Shown here: in pieces, positions 6,580 to 14,389 of the stretch
How positions within the stretch are numbered: the stretch's first letter is position 1
Layout of the letters: every line of letters begins with the position of its first letter
Source of the DNA: an uncultured Campylobacter sp.
Lineage (GTDB): Bacteria > Campylobacterota > Campylobacteria > Campylobacterales > Campylobacteraceae
Assembly: GCF_937997405.1 (NCBI RefSeq)
Contig: NZ_CALKTL010000129.1
Coordinates: forward strand, 1-20,457
Length of the DNA: 20,457 nucleotides
Direction of reading: 5' to 3'
The notes under the pieces: model-generated
Databases searched by the model: none
Told to the model about the DNA's origin: nothing
Seen by the model: the letters and a program-made list of their open reading frames with translations, nothing else
Position numbers and translations under genes: made by a program

Positions 6580-7629
6580 ATGACGTTTTCACAGATTATT
6601 TTGACACTTCAAAACTACTGGCACGAGCAGGGCTGCTTGCTCGTTCAGCCCTACGATATGCCCGCGGGCGCAGGCACCTATCATCAGGCTACCTTTTTGC
6701 GCAGCCTAGGAAGCAAACCTTGGCGCGCGGCATACGTGGCACCCTCGCGTCGTCCCACAGACGGGCGCTACGGCGAAAACCCAAACCGCTTGGGCGCGTA
6801 TTATCAGTTTCAGGTGATCTTAAAACCGAGCCCGGATAATATCCAAGAGCTCTATCTAAAAAGCCTAGAGAAGCTGGGGCTAGATCTTAAAAGCCACGAT
6901 ATCCGCTTCGTAGAAGATAACTGGGAGAGCCCGACGCTTGGAGCCTGGGGGCTTGGCTGGGAGGTTTGGCTAGACGGCATGGAGGTGACGCAGTTTACCT
7001 ATTTTCAGCAGGTAGGCGGCATCACGTGCGAGCTAATTAGCGGCGAGATCACCTACGGACTTGAGCGCTTGGCGATGTATCTGCAAAACAAAGACGACGT
7101 TTACGACATCGTCTGGGACGACAAGGCGGGGCTCGTGACCTACGGCGACGTGCATAAAAGGGGCGAGTTCGAGTTTAGTAAATACAACTTCGAGCTTGCG
7201 GACACCGCGATGCTTTTTAATCAGTTTGAAAACTGCTTCGGCGAGTGCAAAAGCATCCTAAAGCACGGTCTGGCGCTTCCCGCGTATGATTACTGCATGC
7301 TCGCAGCGCACACGTTCAACGTCCTTGATGCGCGCGGAGCGATCTCGGTCACGCAGAGGCAGGATTATATTTTAAAGATTCGCGATCTTGCCAAAAACTG
7401 CGCGCTTTGCTACGCAGATCCGCAAAAATATGTCGCCGAGCTGGACGCCGCAACGTGCAGTGATAAAAAAAGTGGCAAAGACGGCGGCGCGGCAAATGAG
7501 AGGGAAAAGAGCGAGAAGTGCGGCGTTAAAGGGGCTACCTCGGCGCCAGCTTCCTCCGCAGGCGTAAATTTAAAAAACGCTTGCGGCAAGCAAAATTCCG
7601 CAAATAAAACAGATAAAAGCGCAGAGTAG
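6580..7629 (+). CDS. glyQ: glycine--tRNA ligase alpha subunit
   Basis: GlyQ is the catalytic subunit of the bacterial alpha2-beta2 glycyl-tRNA synthetase, a class II enzyme that charges tRNA-Gly. The conserved family body covers residues 1 to about 290. It includes FSQIILTLQNYW, GAGTYHQATFLR, the YVAPSRRPTDGRYGENPNR loop, EDNWESPTLGAWGLGWEVW and EITYGLERLAMYLQ. The remaining 59 or so residues (from about 7450) are a Lys/Ser/Ala/Asn-rich tail with two Cys, unlike the usual short C-terminus of GlyQ (about 290-300 residues). The ATG start has AGGA five bases upstream. The beta subunit gene glyS is not in this window. Confidence 0.96.
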   Translation: MTFSQIILTLQNYWHEQGCLLVQPYDMPAGAGTYHQATFLRSLGSKPWRAAYVAPSRRPTDGRYGENPNRLGAYYQFQVILKPSPDNIQELYLKSLEKLGLDLKSHDIRFVEDNWESPTLGAWGLGWEVWLDGMEVTQFTYFQQVGGITCELISGEITYGLERLAMYLQNKDDVYDIVWDDKAGLVTYGDVHKRGEFEFSKYNFELADTAMLFNQFENCFGECKSILKHGLALPAYDYCMLAAHTFNVLDARGAISVTQRQDYILKIRDLAKNCALCYADPQKYVAELDAATCSDKKSGKDGGAANEREKSEKCGVKGATSAPASSAGVNLKNACGKQNSANKTDKSAE

Positions 7630-7634
7630 GATTT

Positions 7635-8357
7635 ATGAAAACGGGCGAAATTTATGAAATTTTAAACGCCACCGCGCCATTTTGCGACGCGGAGGCGTGG
7701 GATAATAGCGGGCTAATGCTCGGAAACTTGGATGATGAAATTTCAAAAATCTATCTAAGCCTCGACGTTACTAGCGAGCTGGTGCACGAGGCTGAGGTGG
7801 GCTCGCTTTTGGTGGTACACCACCCGCTGATTTTCAGCCCGCTAAAATCGCTTGATCCGCGGCTCTATCCTGCAAATTTGATCTATGAGATGATCCGCAA
7901 AAATATCTCTCTCATCGCGATGCATACGAACTTTGACAAGCACGTTTTAAACGGGTTCGTAGCGCGCGAAATTTTAAAATTTGAAATTACGGATGAGCGG
8001 GAATTTTTGGTTTTCATGCGCGCGGATTTGAGCTTTGAGGCTCTGTGTGCGGATATAAAACGCAAGCTTGGCATCGAGCATCTGCGCGCCGTAAAGACGA
8101 AAAATTTTATCCGAAATATCGCGCTTTGCACCGGCAGCGGAAGCGAACTGAACCAAAGCTTGGGCGTGGATTGTTTCATTACGGGCGATATAAAATATCA
8201 CGCAGCGCTTCAAAATTTAGAAAACGGCGTGAGTTTGATCGATATAAATCATTTTGAAAGTGAGCGCTATTTTGGGCGCGCACTCGCACCTTTCTTGCAA
8301 AAAAGCGAAATTGAAGTTATAATAAGCGAGCAAAAAAATCCATTTACGTATTATTAA
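7635..8357 (+). CDS. Nif3-like dinuclear metal centre protein
   Basis: This 240-residue protein belongs to the Nif3/DUF34 family, ring-shaped hexamers with a two-metal centre in each subunit. The visible ligand motifs are VHHPLIF (His62 and His63), AMHTNFD (His97 and Asp101), and the C-terminal DINHFESER with His and Glu. EAWDNSGL near residue 20 and TGDIKYHAA further on are also family signatures. Some relatives have been proposed to act as GTP cyclohydrolase-like or metal-handling proteins, but the general role remains unclear. It starts five bases after the glyQ stop and is followed nine bases later by the zinc-ribbon gene; this neighbour pairing is common in Campylobacterota. Confidence 0.9.
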   Translation: MKTGEIYEILNATAPFCDAEAWDNSGLMLGNLDDEISKIYLSLDVTSELVHEAEVGSLLVVHHPLIFSPLKSLDPRLYPANLIYEMIRKNISLIAMHTNFDKHVLNGFVAREILKFEITDEREFLVFMRADLSFEALCADIKRKLGIEHLRAVKTKNFIRNIALCTGSGSELNQSLGVDCFITGDIKYHAALQNLENGVSLIDINHFESERYFGRALAPFLQKSEIEVIISEQKNPFTYY

Positions 8358-8366
8358 AGGAAAAAG

Positions 8367-9074
8367 ATGAACAAATATTTAAGCCAATTGGTAGAGCTTT
8401 GCGAATTCGATAAGCAGCTGGACGGATTTAAGCCTAAAATCGAGGCCGCACAGGAGAAGCTGAGTAAAAAAAGCACTGAAATAAACGGCGCAAAAGAACA
8501 GATCGAAACTCTAAATGCGGAGATCGCCGAGCTAAAATCTCAAATTTTACAAGCAAACGCGCAGCTGAGCGCCTTTTCGTCTAAGCTAAAAAGCACGGGT
8601 AAAAAAAGCGGCGCAGCAAAAACCGAAAAGGAGATCAAAGCCCTTAGCGTCGAAGAGGACATCGCAAAAGAGCAGCTCGAAGCCACAAACGAGGAGATCG
8701 AAAGGCTAGAAAAGATCGTAGCCGCAAAGGAAGCGCTCGTAAAAGAGCAGAGCGAAAAGCAAGAGGCGTTTGAAGCCGAGCTAAAAAGCTTGCAAGAGCA
8801 GGTAAGCGCCGAGATGGGCGAGGTCGAGGTCGCACGCGGCGGGATCTACGCCAAGCGCGATAAACTAATGCAGGCGATGAATCCAAAAACCGTCTCATTC
8901 TACGAAAAGATCCGCAAGTGGGCGGGCAATACGGCGGTCTCGCCGGTGCGCAAGCAGGCCTGCTACGGCTGCTTTATGCGCATAAGCGACAAGACCTATT
9001 CTGCGGTCATCAAAAGCGACGACATCGTAACCTGCCCGTATTGCGGCAGAATTTTATATAAAGAAGCCAAGTGA
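8367..9074 (+). CDS. coiled-coil protein with C4 zinc ribbon (CT398 type)
   Basis: The 235-residue protein has a long charged coiled coil (about residues 20-165), rich in Glu, Lys, Ala and Gln with heptad-like spacing. A C-terminal zinc ribbon of the C4 type follows, with CxxC pairs at 199/202 (CYGC) and 223/226 (CPYC). This matches the CT398-like family. Members are predicted nucleic-acid- or protein-binding adaptors of unproven function. The ATG is preceded by AAAGGAAAAAG. The stop overlaps the waaA start by four bases (GTGA), which suggests translational coupling. Confidence 0.88.
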   Translation: MNKYLSQLVELCEFDKQLDGFKPKIEAAQEKLSKKSTEINGAKEQIETLNAEIAELKSQILQANAQLSAFSSKLKSTGKKSGAAKTEKEIKALSVEEDIAKEQLEATNEEIERLEKIVAAKEALVKEQSEKQEAFEAELKSLQEQVSAEMGEVEVARGGIYAKRDKLMQAMNPKTVSFYEKIRKWAGNTAVSPVRKQACYGCFMRISDKTYSAVIKSDDIVTCPYCGRILYKEAK

Positions 9075-10459
9075 TCTACACCGCCTTGGCGTTTTTGGCG
9101 TGGCTCGTCGCTGCGCCTTTTATTTTTATCCTAAGCTTTAAAAAAAAATACCGCACGAGCCTGAAGGCGCGATTTTTTCTATACAAAAACCCTAAATTTA
9201 GCCCCGCTGCGGTGCACTTTCACGCTTGCAGCCTGGGCGAGGTAAACGCTCTTGCGCCGCTAATTTCTAAATTTGAGAGCGTCGCGCTTAGCACGACCAC
9301 GCAGACGGGCTTTAATGCGGCGTGCGCGCTTACGCCGAACTCTCGCTACCTGCCGTTTGAAAACTGGCTTCCGTTTTGGCTTACGGGTAGCCGCGTGCTG
9401 GTGATCTTTGAAGCGGAGCTGTGGCTAAATTTGATCCGTTCCGCTAAATCGCGCGGAAGCTACGTGGTCCTGCTAAACGCGCGCATTAGCGACCGATCGT
9501 ACGCGAGCTATCTGCATTTTAAGTTTTATTATCGCAAAGCGTTTGAAAATATCGATCTGGTGCTTGCGCAAAGCGAGCTTGATGCGGCGCGGCTGCGGGA
9601 GCTCGGCGCAAAAAATATAAAGGTCGCGGGCAACATAAAAAGCGCGAATATCGCCGTTGCGACGAAAGACTATTCCGCCACGGCCGCAAATAGCTTCGTG
9701 CTTACGATCTCAAACACTCACGAGAGCGAAGAGGAGCTTATTTTATCAAATTTAAACGATTTTATAAAATTTCACGGCTCGCAGAGTGCTCTCGAAAAAT
9801 ACCCGCGCACAACGGGCTCTAATGGCGATAGGAGCTTGCTTGCGGCTGAGCTTCGCGACGAGCAGGGCTCGACCGAGCCGGTAAATTTAAACGCAACTTC
9901 TTTGGATGCGACGACTTCAAGCGACGCTTCATCCGCCGTGCCGAATACGATGCCTTTAAACGGCGCGTCTTTAAATTCTGCCGTACCGAATACGGCGCTT
10001 TCGATTGCCGCGCCGCAAAAGCTAAAAATCATCCTGGCGCCGAGGCATCCTGAGCGCTTCGAAAAGGTACGTGAAATTTGCAAGGCTTGGGCGCGCGAGC
10101 ATGGGCTTAGCTTTGAGCAGTTTAGCGACGGCGCGGGGCTTGAGAGCGATTTTATCTTGCTTGATGCCTTCGGCGAGCTAGCGAATTTTTATAAAATTTC
10201 AAACGCTGTGATCTTGGGCGGCAGTTTTTTGCCAAAGATCGGCGGACACAGCCCGATCGAGGCGGCGAGCTTCGGCGTGCCGATCATAAGTGGGCGATTT
10301 TTTCATAATCAAAAGGCGCTGTATGCGCTCGTACAAAATATCGCTCTATGCGGCGCGGATGAAATTTCAAGCGCTTTAAAAGAGCCGCTAAAGGGCACGC
10401 AGATAGATAAAATTTGCGATCTGCAAGAGATAGAAAATTTAATCAAGGAAAGAATTTAA
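9071..10459 (+). CDS. waaA: 3-deoxy-D-manno-octulosonic acid (Kdo) transferase, with insertion
   Basis: WaaA adds Kdo to lipid A at the inner membrane during lipooligosaccharide synthesis (glycosyltransferase family GT30). An N-terminal membrane anchor (about 1-22) is followed by HACSLGEVNAL, containing the likely catalytic Glu57, then STTTQTGFNAA, IFEAELWLNLI and LAQSELDAARL. The C-terminal nucleotide-binding half has LAPRHPERF, LGGSFLPKIGGHSPIEAASFGVP and FHNQKALY. Between the halves, residues about 236-316 form an extra Ser/Thr/Ala/Asn-rich stretch with internal repeats (AVPNT at 289-293 and again at 304-308). This makes the protein 462 residues, longer than the roughly 385 expected for a Campylobacter WaaA. 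The start is GTG at 9071, overlapping the preceding gene. Confidence 0.92.
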   Translation: MIYTALAFLAWLVAAPFIFILSFKKKYRTSLKARFFLYKNPKFSPAAVHFHACSLGEVNALAPLISKFESVALSTTTQTGFNAACALTPNSRYLPFENWLPFWLTGSRVLVIFEAELWLNLIRSAKSRGSYVVLLNARISDRSYASYLHFKFYYRKAFENIDLVLAQSELDAARLRELGAKNIKVAGNIKSANIAVATKDYSATAANSFVLTISNTHESEEELILSNLNDFIKFHGSQSALEKYPRTTGSNGDRSLLAAELRDEQGSTEPVNLNATSLDATTSSDASSAVPNTMPLNGASLNSAVPNTALSIAAPQKLKIILAPRHPERFEKVREICKAWAREHGLSFEQFSDGAGLESDFILLDAFGELANFYKISNAVILGGSFLPKIGGHSPIEAASFGVPIISGRFFHNQKALYALVQNIALCGADEISSALKEPLKGTQIDKICDLQEIENLIKERI

Positions 10460-11208
10460 TGCAAGAAAAAGCCTACAAACTGCTGGCGGCGCAGGAAAAT
10501 ATCTCGCACAACGAAGCCAAGGCCCTCATTGACGCGGGGCTTGTGAGTGCGCGCGGCGCAAAGATCGCTCTAGCGCGCGAGATGCTCGGCGAAAATACTA
10601 AATTTAGCGTGATGAAGCCCGCAAAACCCGCGATCATTTATGAGGATGAGAACGTTTTGGCGGTCAATAAGCCGCCCTTTATGAGTAGCGAAAATTTGGA
10701 AAAAATCTATAAATTCGGCCTTCTAAACCGCCTGGATAAGGAGACTAGCGGCGTCGTGCTGCTGTACAAAAACGAGGAATTTCGCGAAGCGGCGATTTTG
10801 GAGTTTAAAAATTTGCGCGTGAAGAAAAGCTATATCGCGATCGTGAAGGGGATCGTGAGCGAAGAGATGAAATTTGACGAGCCGATTTTGACGATAAAGA
10901 CCCGAAGCGGCGCGTTTTCTAAAATTTCGCCAAACGGCAAGAGCGCATTTAGCGAGGTTTATCCGCTGATGATAAGCGGCAAAAAATCGCTCGTAAAAGT
11001 GCGGATCGAGACGGGCAGGACGCATCAGATCCGCGTGCATCTGGCAAATGCAGGATTCGGCGTAATAGGCGATGAAAAATACGCCAAAAGTCGCGCGAAG
11101 CGGATGTTTCTGCACTCGTACGAGACCGAAATTTTGGGGCTAAAATTTAAAGCTCCGCTAGGTACAAGCTTCAACGAATTCGGCTTTGAAATTCCTAAAG
11201 AGCTCTGA
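10459..11208 (+). CDS. S4-domain RluA-type pseudouridine synthase
   Basis: This 249-residue protein makes pseudouridine in RNA; whether the target is 23S rRNA or tRNA cannot be told from sequence alone. A small S4 RNA-binding domain at the N-terminus (about 1-50, AYKLLAAQENISHNEAKALI) is followed by the RluA catalytic domain. The active-site motif is LLNRLDKETSGVVLLYKN with Asp93. KKSYIAIVKG and RIETGRTHQIRVHLA are further RluA signatures. The ATG at 10459 overlaps the waaA stop by one base (TAATG) and has AAGGAA upstream, so longer in-frame starts inside waaA are not needed. Confidence 0.92.
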   Translation: MQEKAYKLLAAQENISHNEAKALIDAGLVSARGAKIALAREMLGENTKFSVMKPAKPAIIYEDENVLAVNKPPFMSSENLEKIYKFGLLNRLDKETSGVVLLYKNEEFREAAILEFKNLRVKKSYIAIVKGIVSEEMKFDEPILTIKTRSGAFSKISPNGKSAFSEVYPLMISGKKSLVKVRIETGRTHQIRVHLANAGFGVIGDEKYAKSRAKRMFLHSYETEILGLKFKAPLGTSFNEFGFEIPKEL

Positions 11209-11274
11209 TATTCAATGGCTTTTAAGTTAATTTTAGGTAACATCGCAAGTTTAAAAATTTTATAAGGGATCAAA

Positions 11275-12615
11275 GTGTTTGAGATCATAAGCGAGTCGTT
11301 TAAAAACGCGGTCAATAAATTAAAAACAATTGATGACGAAAAAGCTTTAAAAAACGCCTTGGAGACGCTAAAAAAGGCGCTTTTAAAGGCCGACGTGCAC
11401 CACAAAGTCGTAAAGGATTTTTTGGCGCTTGTCGAAGCCGATCTTCGCATCGGTACGATAGGGCAGAAGCCGTTTTTGCAGTCCATCAAGACAAATTTGA
11501 CTAAAATTTTAACGGCGCCTAGAGGCAGCAGCCAGGGATTTGTGTTCGCTAGCACGCCTCCTACGGTAGCTTTGATGACGGGACTTCAAGGAAGCGGAAA
11601 ATCCACGAGCACGATAAAACTCGCAAACTATCTGAAACTTCGTAAAAAAAAGGTCTTGGTCGCAGCCTGCGACTTGCAGCGCTTAGCCGCGGTCGAGCAG
11701 CTCCGCCAGCTATGCGAGGCTAACGAGATCGAGCTGTTTTTTATCGAGGGCGAGAGCGATCCGCTAAAGGTTGCGGAAAAAGCGCTAAGCAAGGCTAAAA
11801 GCGGGCTTTATGACGTACTGCTCGTAGATACGGCGGGACGTCTTGCGATCGATGAGGCGCTGATGGCACAGCTTGCGGAGATGAAAAAAGCTCTAAATCC
11901 GCATGAAATTTTTTACGTAGCGGACGCTATGAGCGGTCAAGACGGCATTAAAACGGCCGCTAAATTTGATGAAGTTTTAGGCCTTACGGGCGTGATCTTA
12001 AGCAAATTTGACGCAGATACCAAAGGCGGCGTAGCTCTTGGTATCGCGCAGCAGCTTGGCATCCCGCTTCGCTTTATCGGAACCGGCGAAAAGGTTGCCG
12101 ATCTGGAGGGCTTTATACCCGATAGAATCACCGGCCGCATTATGGGCGAGGGCGATTTAGCGACGCTAGCCGAGAAAACAAGCGCCGTCTTCGACGAAAG
12201 AGAAGCCAAGGCTCTGAACAAAAAGATCAAAAAAGGCGAGTTTAATTTCAACGATTTCGTAAATCAGCTCGAAAGCGTGAAAAAGCTCGGCAATATGAAA
12301 AATTTGATCGGCATGATCCCCGGGCTTTCCGGCATGGCGAATAAGATAAAAGATATCGATTTGGAAAACTCCAAAGAGATACTTCATATCAAAGCAATGA
12401 TTAACTCTATGACGCCGAAAGAGCGCGAAAATCCCGATCTGCTAAATAATTCGCGTAAGCGCAGACTTGCTGCCGGCGCAGGGCTTTCGCAGGTGGAGGT
12501 GAACCGCTTTTTGAAGCAGTTTGCGGGCGCTTCGAAGCTTGCGAAGAAATTTTCAAGCAAGGGTGGTATGCAGGGGCTTGCCTCGATCGCTCAAAGGCAA
12601 AATTTACCGAGATAG
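11275..12615 (+). CDS. ffh: signal recognition particle protein Ffh
   Basis: Ffh is the GTPase of the signal recognition particle. It binds the SRP RNA and the signal sequences of nascent membrane proteins and docks them to FtsY. The 446-residue protein has an N domain (about 1-95) and a G domain with P-loop GLQGSGKST (103-111), DLQRLAAVEQLRQL, DTAGRLAID and SKFDADTKGG. The linker GEKVADLEGFIPDRI follows. The Met-rich M domain includes MIPGLSGM and the RNA-binding SRKRRLAAGAGLS. The start is GTG at 11275, with AAGGG shortly upstream. The gap from the preceding gene is 66 bases, A/T-rich, with no convincing terminator. The SRP RNA gene was not seen in the window. Confidence 0.97.
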   Translation: MFEIISESFKNAVNKLKTIDDEKALKNALETLKKALLKADVHHKVVKDFLALVEADLRIGTIGQKPFLQSIKTNLTKILTAPRGSSQGFVFASTPPTVALMTGLQGSGKSTSTIKLANYLKLRKKKVLVAACDLQRLAAVEQLRQLCEANEIELFFIEGESDPLKVAEKALSKAKSGLYDVLLVDTAGRLAIDEALMAQLAEMKKALNPHEIFYVADAMSGQDGIKTAAKFDEVLGLTGVILSKFDADTKGGVALGIAQQLGIPLRFIGTGEKVADLEGFIPDRITGRIMGEGDLATLAEKTSAVFDEREAKALNKKIKKGEFNFNDFVNQLESVKKLGNMKNLIGMIPGLSGMANKIKDIDLENSKEILHIKAMINSMTPKERENPDLLNNSRKRRLAAGAGLSQVEVNRFLKQFAGASKLAKKFSSKGGMQGLASIAQRQNLPR

Positions 12616-12625
12616 CCTCTCGGTA
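12605..12625 (+). promoter_or_regulatory. hairpin spanning the ffh stop codon
   Basis: A perfect 8-bp inverted repeat (12605-12612 with 12618-12625) has the ffh stop codon in its 5-base loop. No T-run follows, so it does not look like an intrinsic terminator. It may be a 3'-end stabiliser or processing site for the ffh message. Confidence 0.6.
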
Positions 12626-12629
12626 GAGT

Positions 12630-12672
12630 TTGCAGATGTTTAAGTTTTAGCCATCTGCAAGTTCTAAAACTT
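12630..12672 (+). promoter_or_regulatory. structured leader before rpsP with two crossing stems
   Basis: TTGCAGATG (12630-12638) pairs with CATCTGCAA (12652-12660). The loop of that hairpin holds AAGTTTTAG (12642-12650), which is perfectly complementary to CTAAAACTT (12664-12672). The two 9-bp stems cross, so they form either a partial pseudoknot or two alternative folds. The connecting loops are only 3, 1 and 3 bases, which makes alternative folding more likely than both full stems at once. The AAGGAG of rpsP (12683-12688) is ten bases further on. Position and design fit a leader that controls rpsP translation or operon attenuation; this is inference. Confidence 0.55.
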
Positions 12673-12693
12673 ACAAAAATTTAAGGAGAAAAA

Positions 12694-12924
12694 ATGGCAA
12701 CAGTTGTTAGGCTTACAAGAATCGGAAGAAAGAAGCAGCCTTTTTACCGCATCGTGGTAACGGATAGCAGGAAAAGACGCGACGGCGGCTTTATCGAGAC
12801 GATCGGCTTTTATAATCCGCTAAAACAGAGCGATAATATCAAATTCGACGCGGAGCGTTTGGCATACTGGAAGAGCGTAGGCGCGAAGTTAAGCGATAGG
12901 GTCGCTCAAATCACAAGCAAATAA
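12694..12924 (+). CDS. rpsP: 30S ribosomal protein S16
   Basis: S16 is a small-subunit ribosomal protein that helps early 30S assembly by binding 16S rRNA. The 76-residue protein has the family's MATVVRLTRIGRKKQPFYRIVV start and the DSRKRRDGGFIETIGFYNP segment, at the normal length of 75-85. A strong AAGGAG lies five bases before the ATG. It is the first gene of the conserved block rpsP-khpA-rimM-trmD-rplS and is preceded by the structured region at 12605-12672. Confidence 0.98.
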   Translation: MATVVRLTRIGRKKQPFYRIVVTDSRKRRDGGFIETIGFYNPLKQSDNIKFDAERLAYWKSVGAKLSDRVAQITSK

Positions 12925-12925
12925 A

Positions 12926-13168
12926 ATGGTAGAAAATTTTATAAAAGAATACGCAAAGTTGATCGCCGACTATCCGCAGTCCGTCTCTACGCAAAAGCGG
13001 GTCGGTGAAAACTTTACCGAGATCATCGTCTATGCCGACAAGGCCGACACCGGCAAACTCATCGGCAAGGACGGCAAAATGATAAACGCCATAAAGACCG
13101 TCATCATCGGCTATAAAGCAAAAGATCCGATCAATTATAAAATTACCGTCAAAGCCAAAGATGCCTGA
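12926..13168 (+). CDS. khpA: KH-domain RNA-binding protein KhpA
   Basis: This 80-residue protein is a single KH domain with the GxxG loop in GKLIGKDGKMINAIKTVI (about residues 46-63). KhpA (YlqC) binds RNA, often together with KhpB, and in other bacteria influences cell division and gene regulation. Its place between rpsP and rimM is widely conserved. The ATG follows the rpsP stop after one base, and its own stop overlaps rimM by eight bases, so translation of the block is probably coupled. Confidence 0.92.
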   Translation: MVENFIKEYAKLIADYPQSVSTQKRVGENFTEIIVYADKADTGKLIGKDGKMINAIKTVIIGYKAKDPINYKITVKAKDA

Positions 13169-13691
13169 TGATCTTTTAGAGGTCGCGAAGCTCGGTAGGA
13201 CTATCGGTCTAAAGGGCGCGGTTAAAATTTTTGATCGCAGCGACTTCCCCTCTCAGTTTAAAAAAGGCGCCAAATTTTATCTGAGAAACGGCGAAATTTT
13301 AGAAATTCTATCCTTCAACGGCACGAACTCTAGCGCCATTTTTAAAAATTACGAAAGCGTAGAAGCAGCGGCAAATTTAACTAACCAAATCCTTTACCGA
13401 AGCAAAGAGGACACGCGGAAATTTTGCAAATTGCAAAAGGGCGAGTTCTTTTACTTCGATATCATCGGGCTTGAAATTTACGAAGACGGCGCGGTTTTGG
13501 GGCGCGTAAGGGGCATATCGCAGATCGGAAGCGGCTATCTTTTCGAGGTAGAAACAGATGCAAGCTTAATCTCGCAGGCTTTGTCGAAAGAATTTTTTAT
13601 CCCCTACGTGGACGCCTATGTGAAAGAAATTTCGCTTAGCGAGCGTAAAATTTTTACGCAAAATGCGCGCGCGATTTTGGAAAACTCATGA
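13161..13691 (+). CDS. rimM: ribosome maturation factor RimM
   Basis: RimM assists maturation of the 30S head, near S19 and 16S rRNA. The 176-residue protein has the N-terminal barrel (LLEVAKLGRTIGLKGAVKIF, about 4-23). A C-terminal PRC-barrel follows, with FYFDIIGLEIY and GRVRGISQIGSGYLFEVE, and FFIPYVDAYVKEISL near the end. Length and order are normal for the family. It overlaps khpA by eight bases and trmD by four (ATGA). Confidence 0.93.
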   Translation: MPDDLLEVAKLGRTIGLKGAVKIFDRSDFPSQFKKGAKFYLRNGEILEILSFNGTNSSAIFKNYESVEAAANLTNQILYRSKEDTRKFCKLQKGEFFYFDIIGLEIYEDGAVLGRVRGISQIGSGYLFEVETDASLISQALSKEFFIPYVDAYVKEISLSERKIFTQNARAILENS

Positions 13692-14389
13692 ATTTTATCT
13701 TCGTTTCGCTGTTTGAAAATCTCATCGCGCCGTATTTTGAAGACTCGATTTTAAAGCGCGCAGTCGATAATAAAATAATCTCGACGCATTTTTTTAATCC
13801 GCGAAATTTCACGGCAAATCGGTATAAAAAGGTAGATGATTATATGATCGGCGGCGGTGCGGGGCTTTTGATCGGCACGGAGCCGCTTGCCGGGACGATC
13901 GAGCAAGTAAGAGCTAAATTTAAAAACGCCAAGTTTATCTACCTCTCGCCTGCCGGTAAGAAATTTAATCAAAACGACGCTAAGCGTCTAAGCGGCGAAG
14001 AGAGCCTATGCTTTATCTGCGGGCGCTACGAGGGGATTGATGAGCGCATAGTCGAAAGATATGTAGATGAAATTTTTTGCATCGGCGATTTCGTTCTTAC
14101 CGGCGGAGAGCTCGGTGCGCTTTGTATGTGCGATGCTATAAGTCGCAACATAAAGGGCGTTTTGGGCAACGAAAGTTCGCTCGTCGAAGAAAGCTTTGAA
14201 GGCGGAATTTTAGAGGCGCCCGCATTTACAAAGCCCGATGTTTTTGAAAATTTACCTATAGTTTCAGAGTTTTTAAAGGGTAATCACGCTAAAATGCGCG
14301 ATTTAAAAAACCAAATGGCGCTATGTAAAACAAGGTTCTTCCGCCCGGATATGTACCGAAAGATCGCCAAAAATAAAGGAAATTTATGA
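13688..14389 (+). CDS. trmD: tRNA (guanine-N1-)-methyltransferase TrmD
   Basis: TrmD methylates G37 next to the anticodon in tRNAs reading CUN, CCN and CGG codons, using S-adenosylmethionine, and so prevents +1 frameshifting. It is a SPOUT-fold dimer with a trefoil-knot cofactor site. Here that site is visible as YLSPAGKKFNQNDAKRLS, CGRYEGIDERIVE and the IGDFVLTGGELGAL knot. The C-terminal LEAPAFTKPDVFENLPIV segment is also typical. At 233 residues it is normal. It overlaps both rimM and rplS by four bases. Confidence 0.96.
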   Translation: MNFIFVSLFENLIAPYFEDSILKRAVDNKIISTHFFNPRNFTANRYKKVDDYMIGGGAGLLIGTEPLAGTIEQVRAKFKNAKFIYLSPAGKKFNQNDAKRLSGEESLCFICGRYEGIDERIVERYVDEIFCIGDFVLTGGELGALCMCDAISRNIKGVLGNESSLVEESFEGGILEAPAFTKPDVFENLPIVSEFLKGNHAKMRDLKNQMALCKTRFFRPDMYRKIAKNKGNL

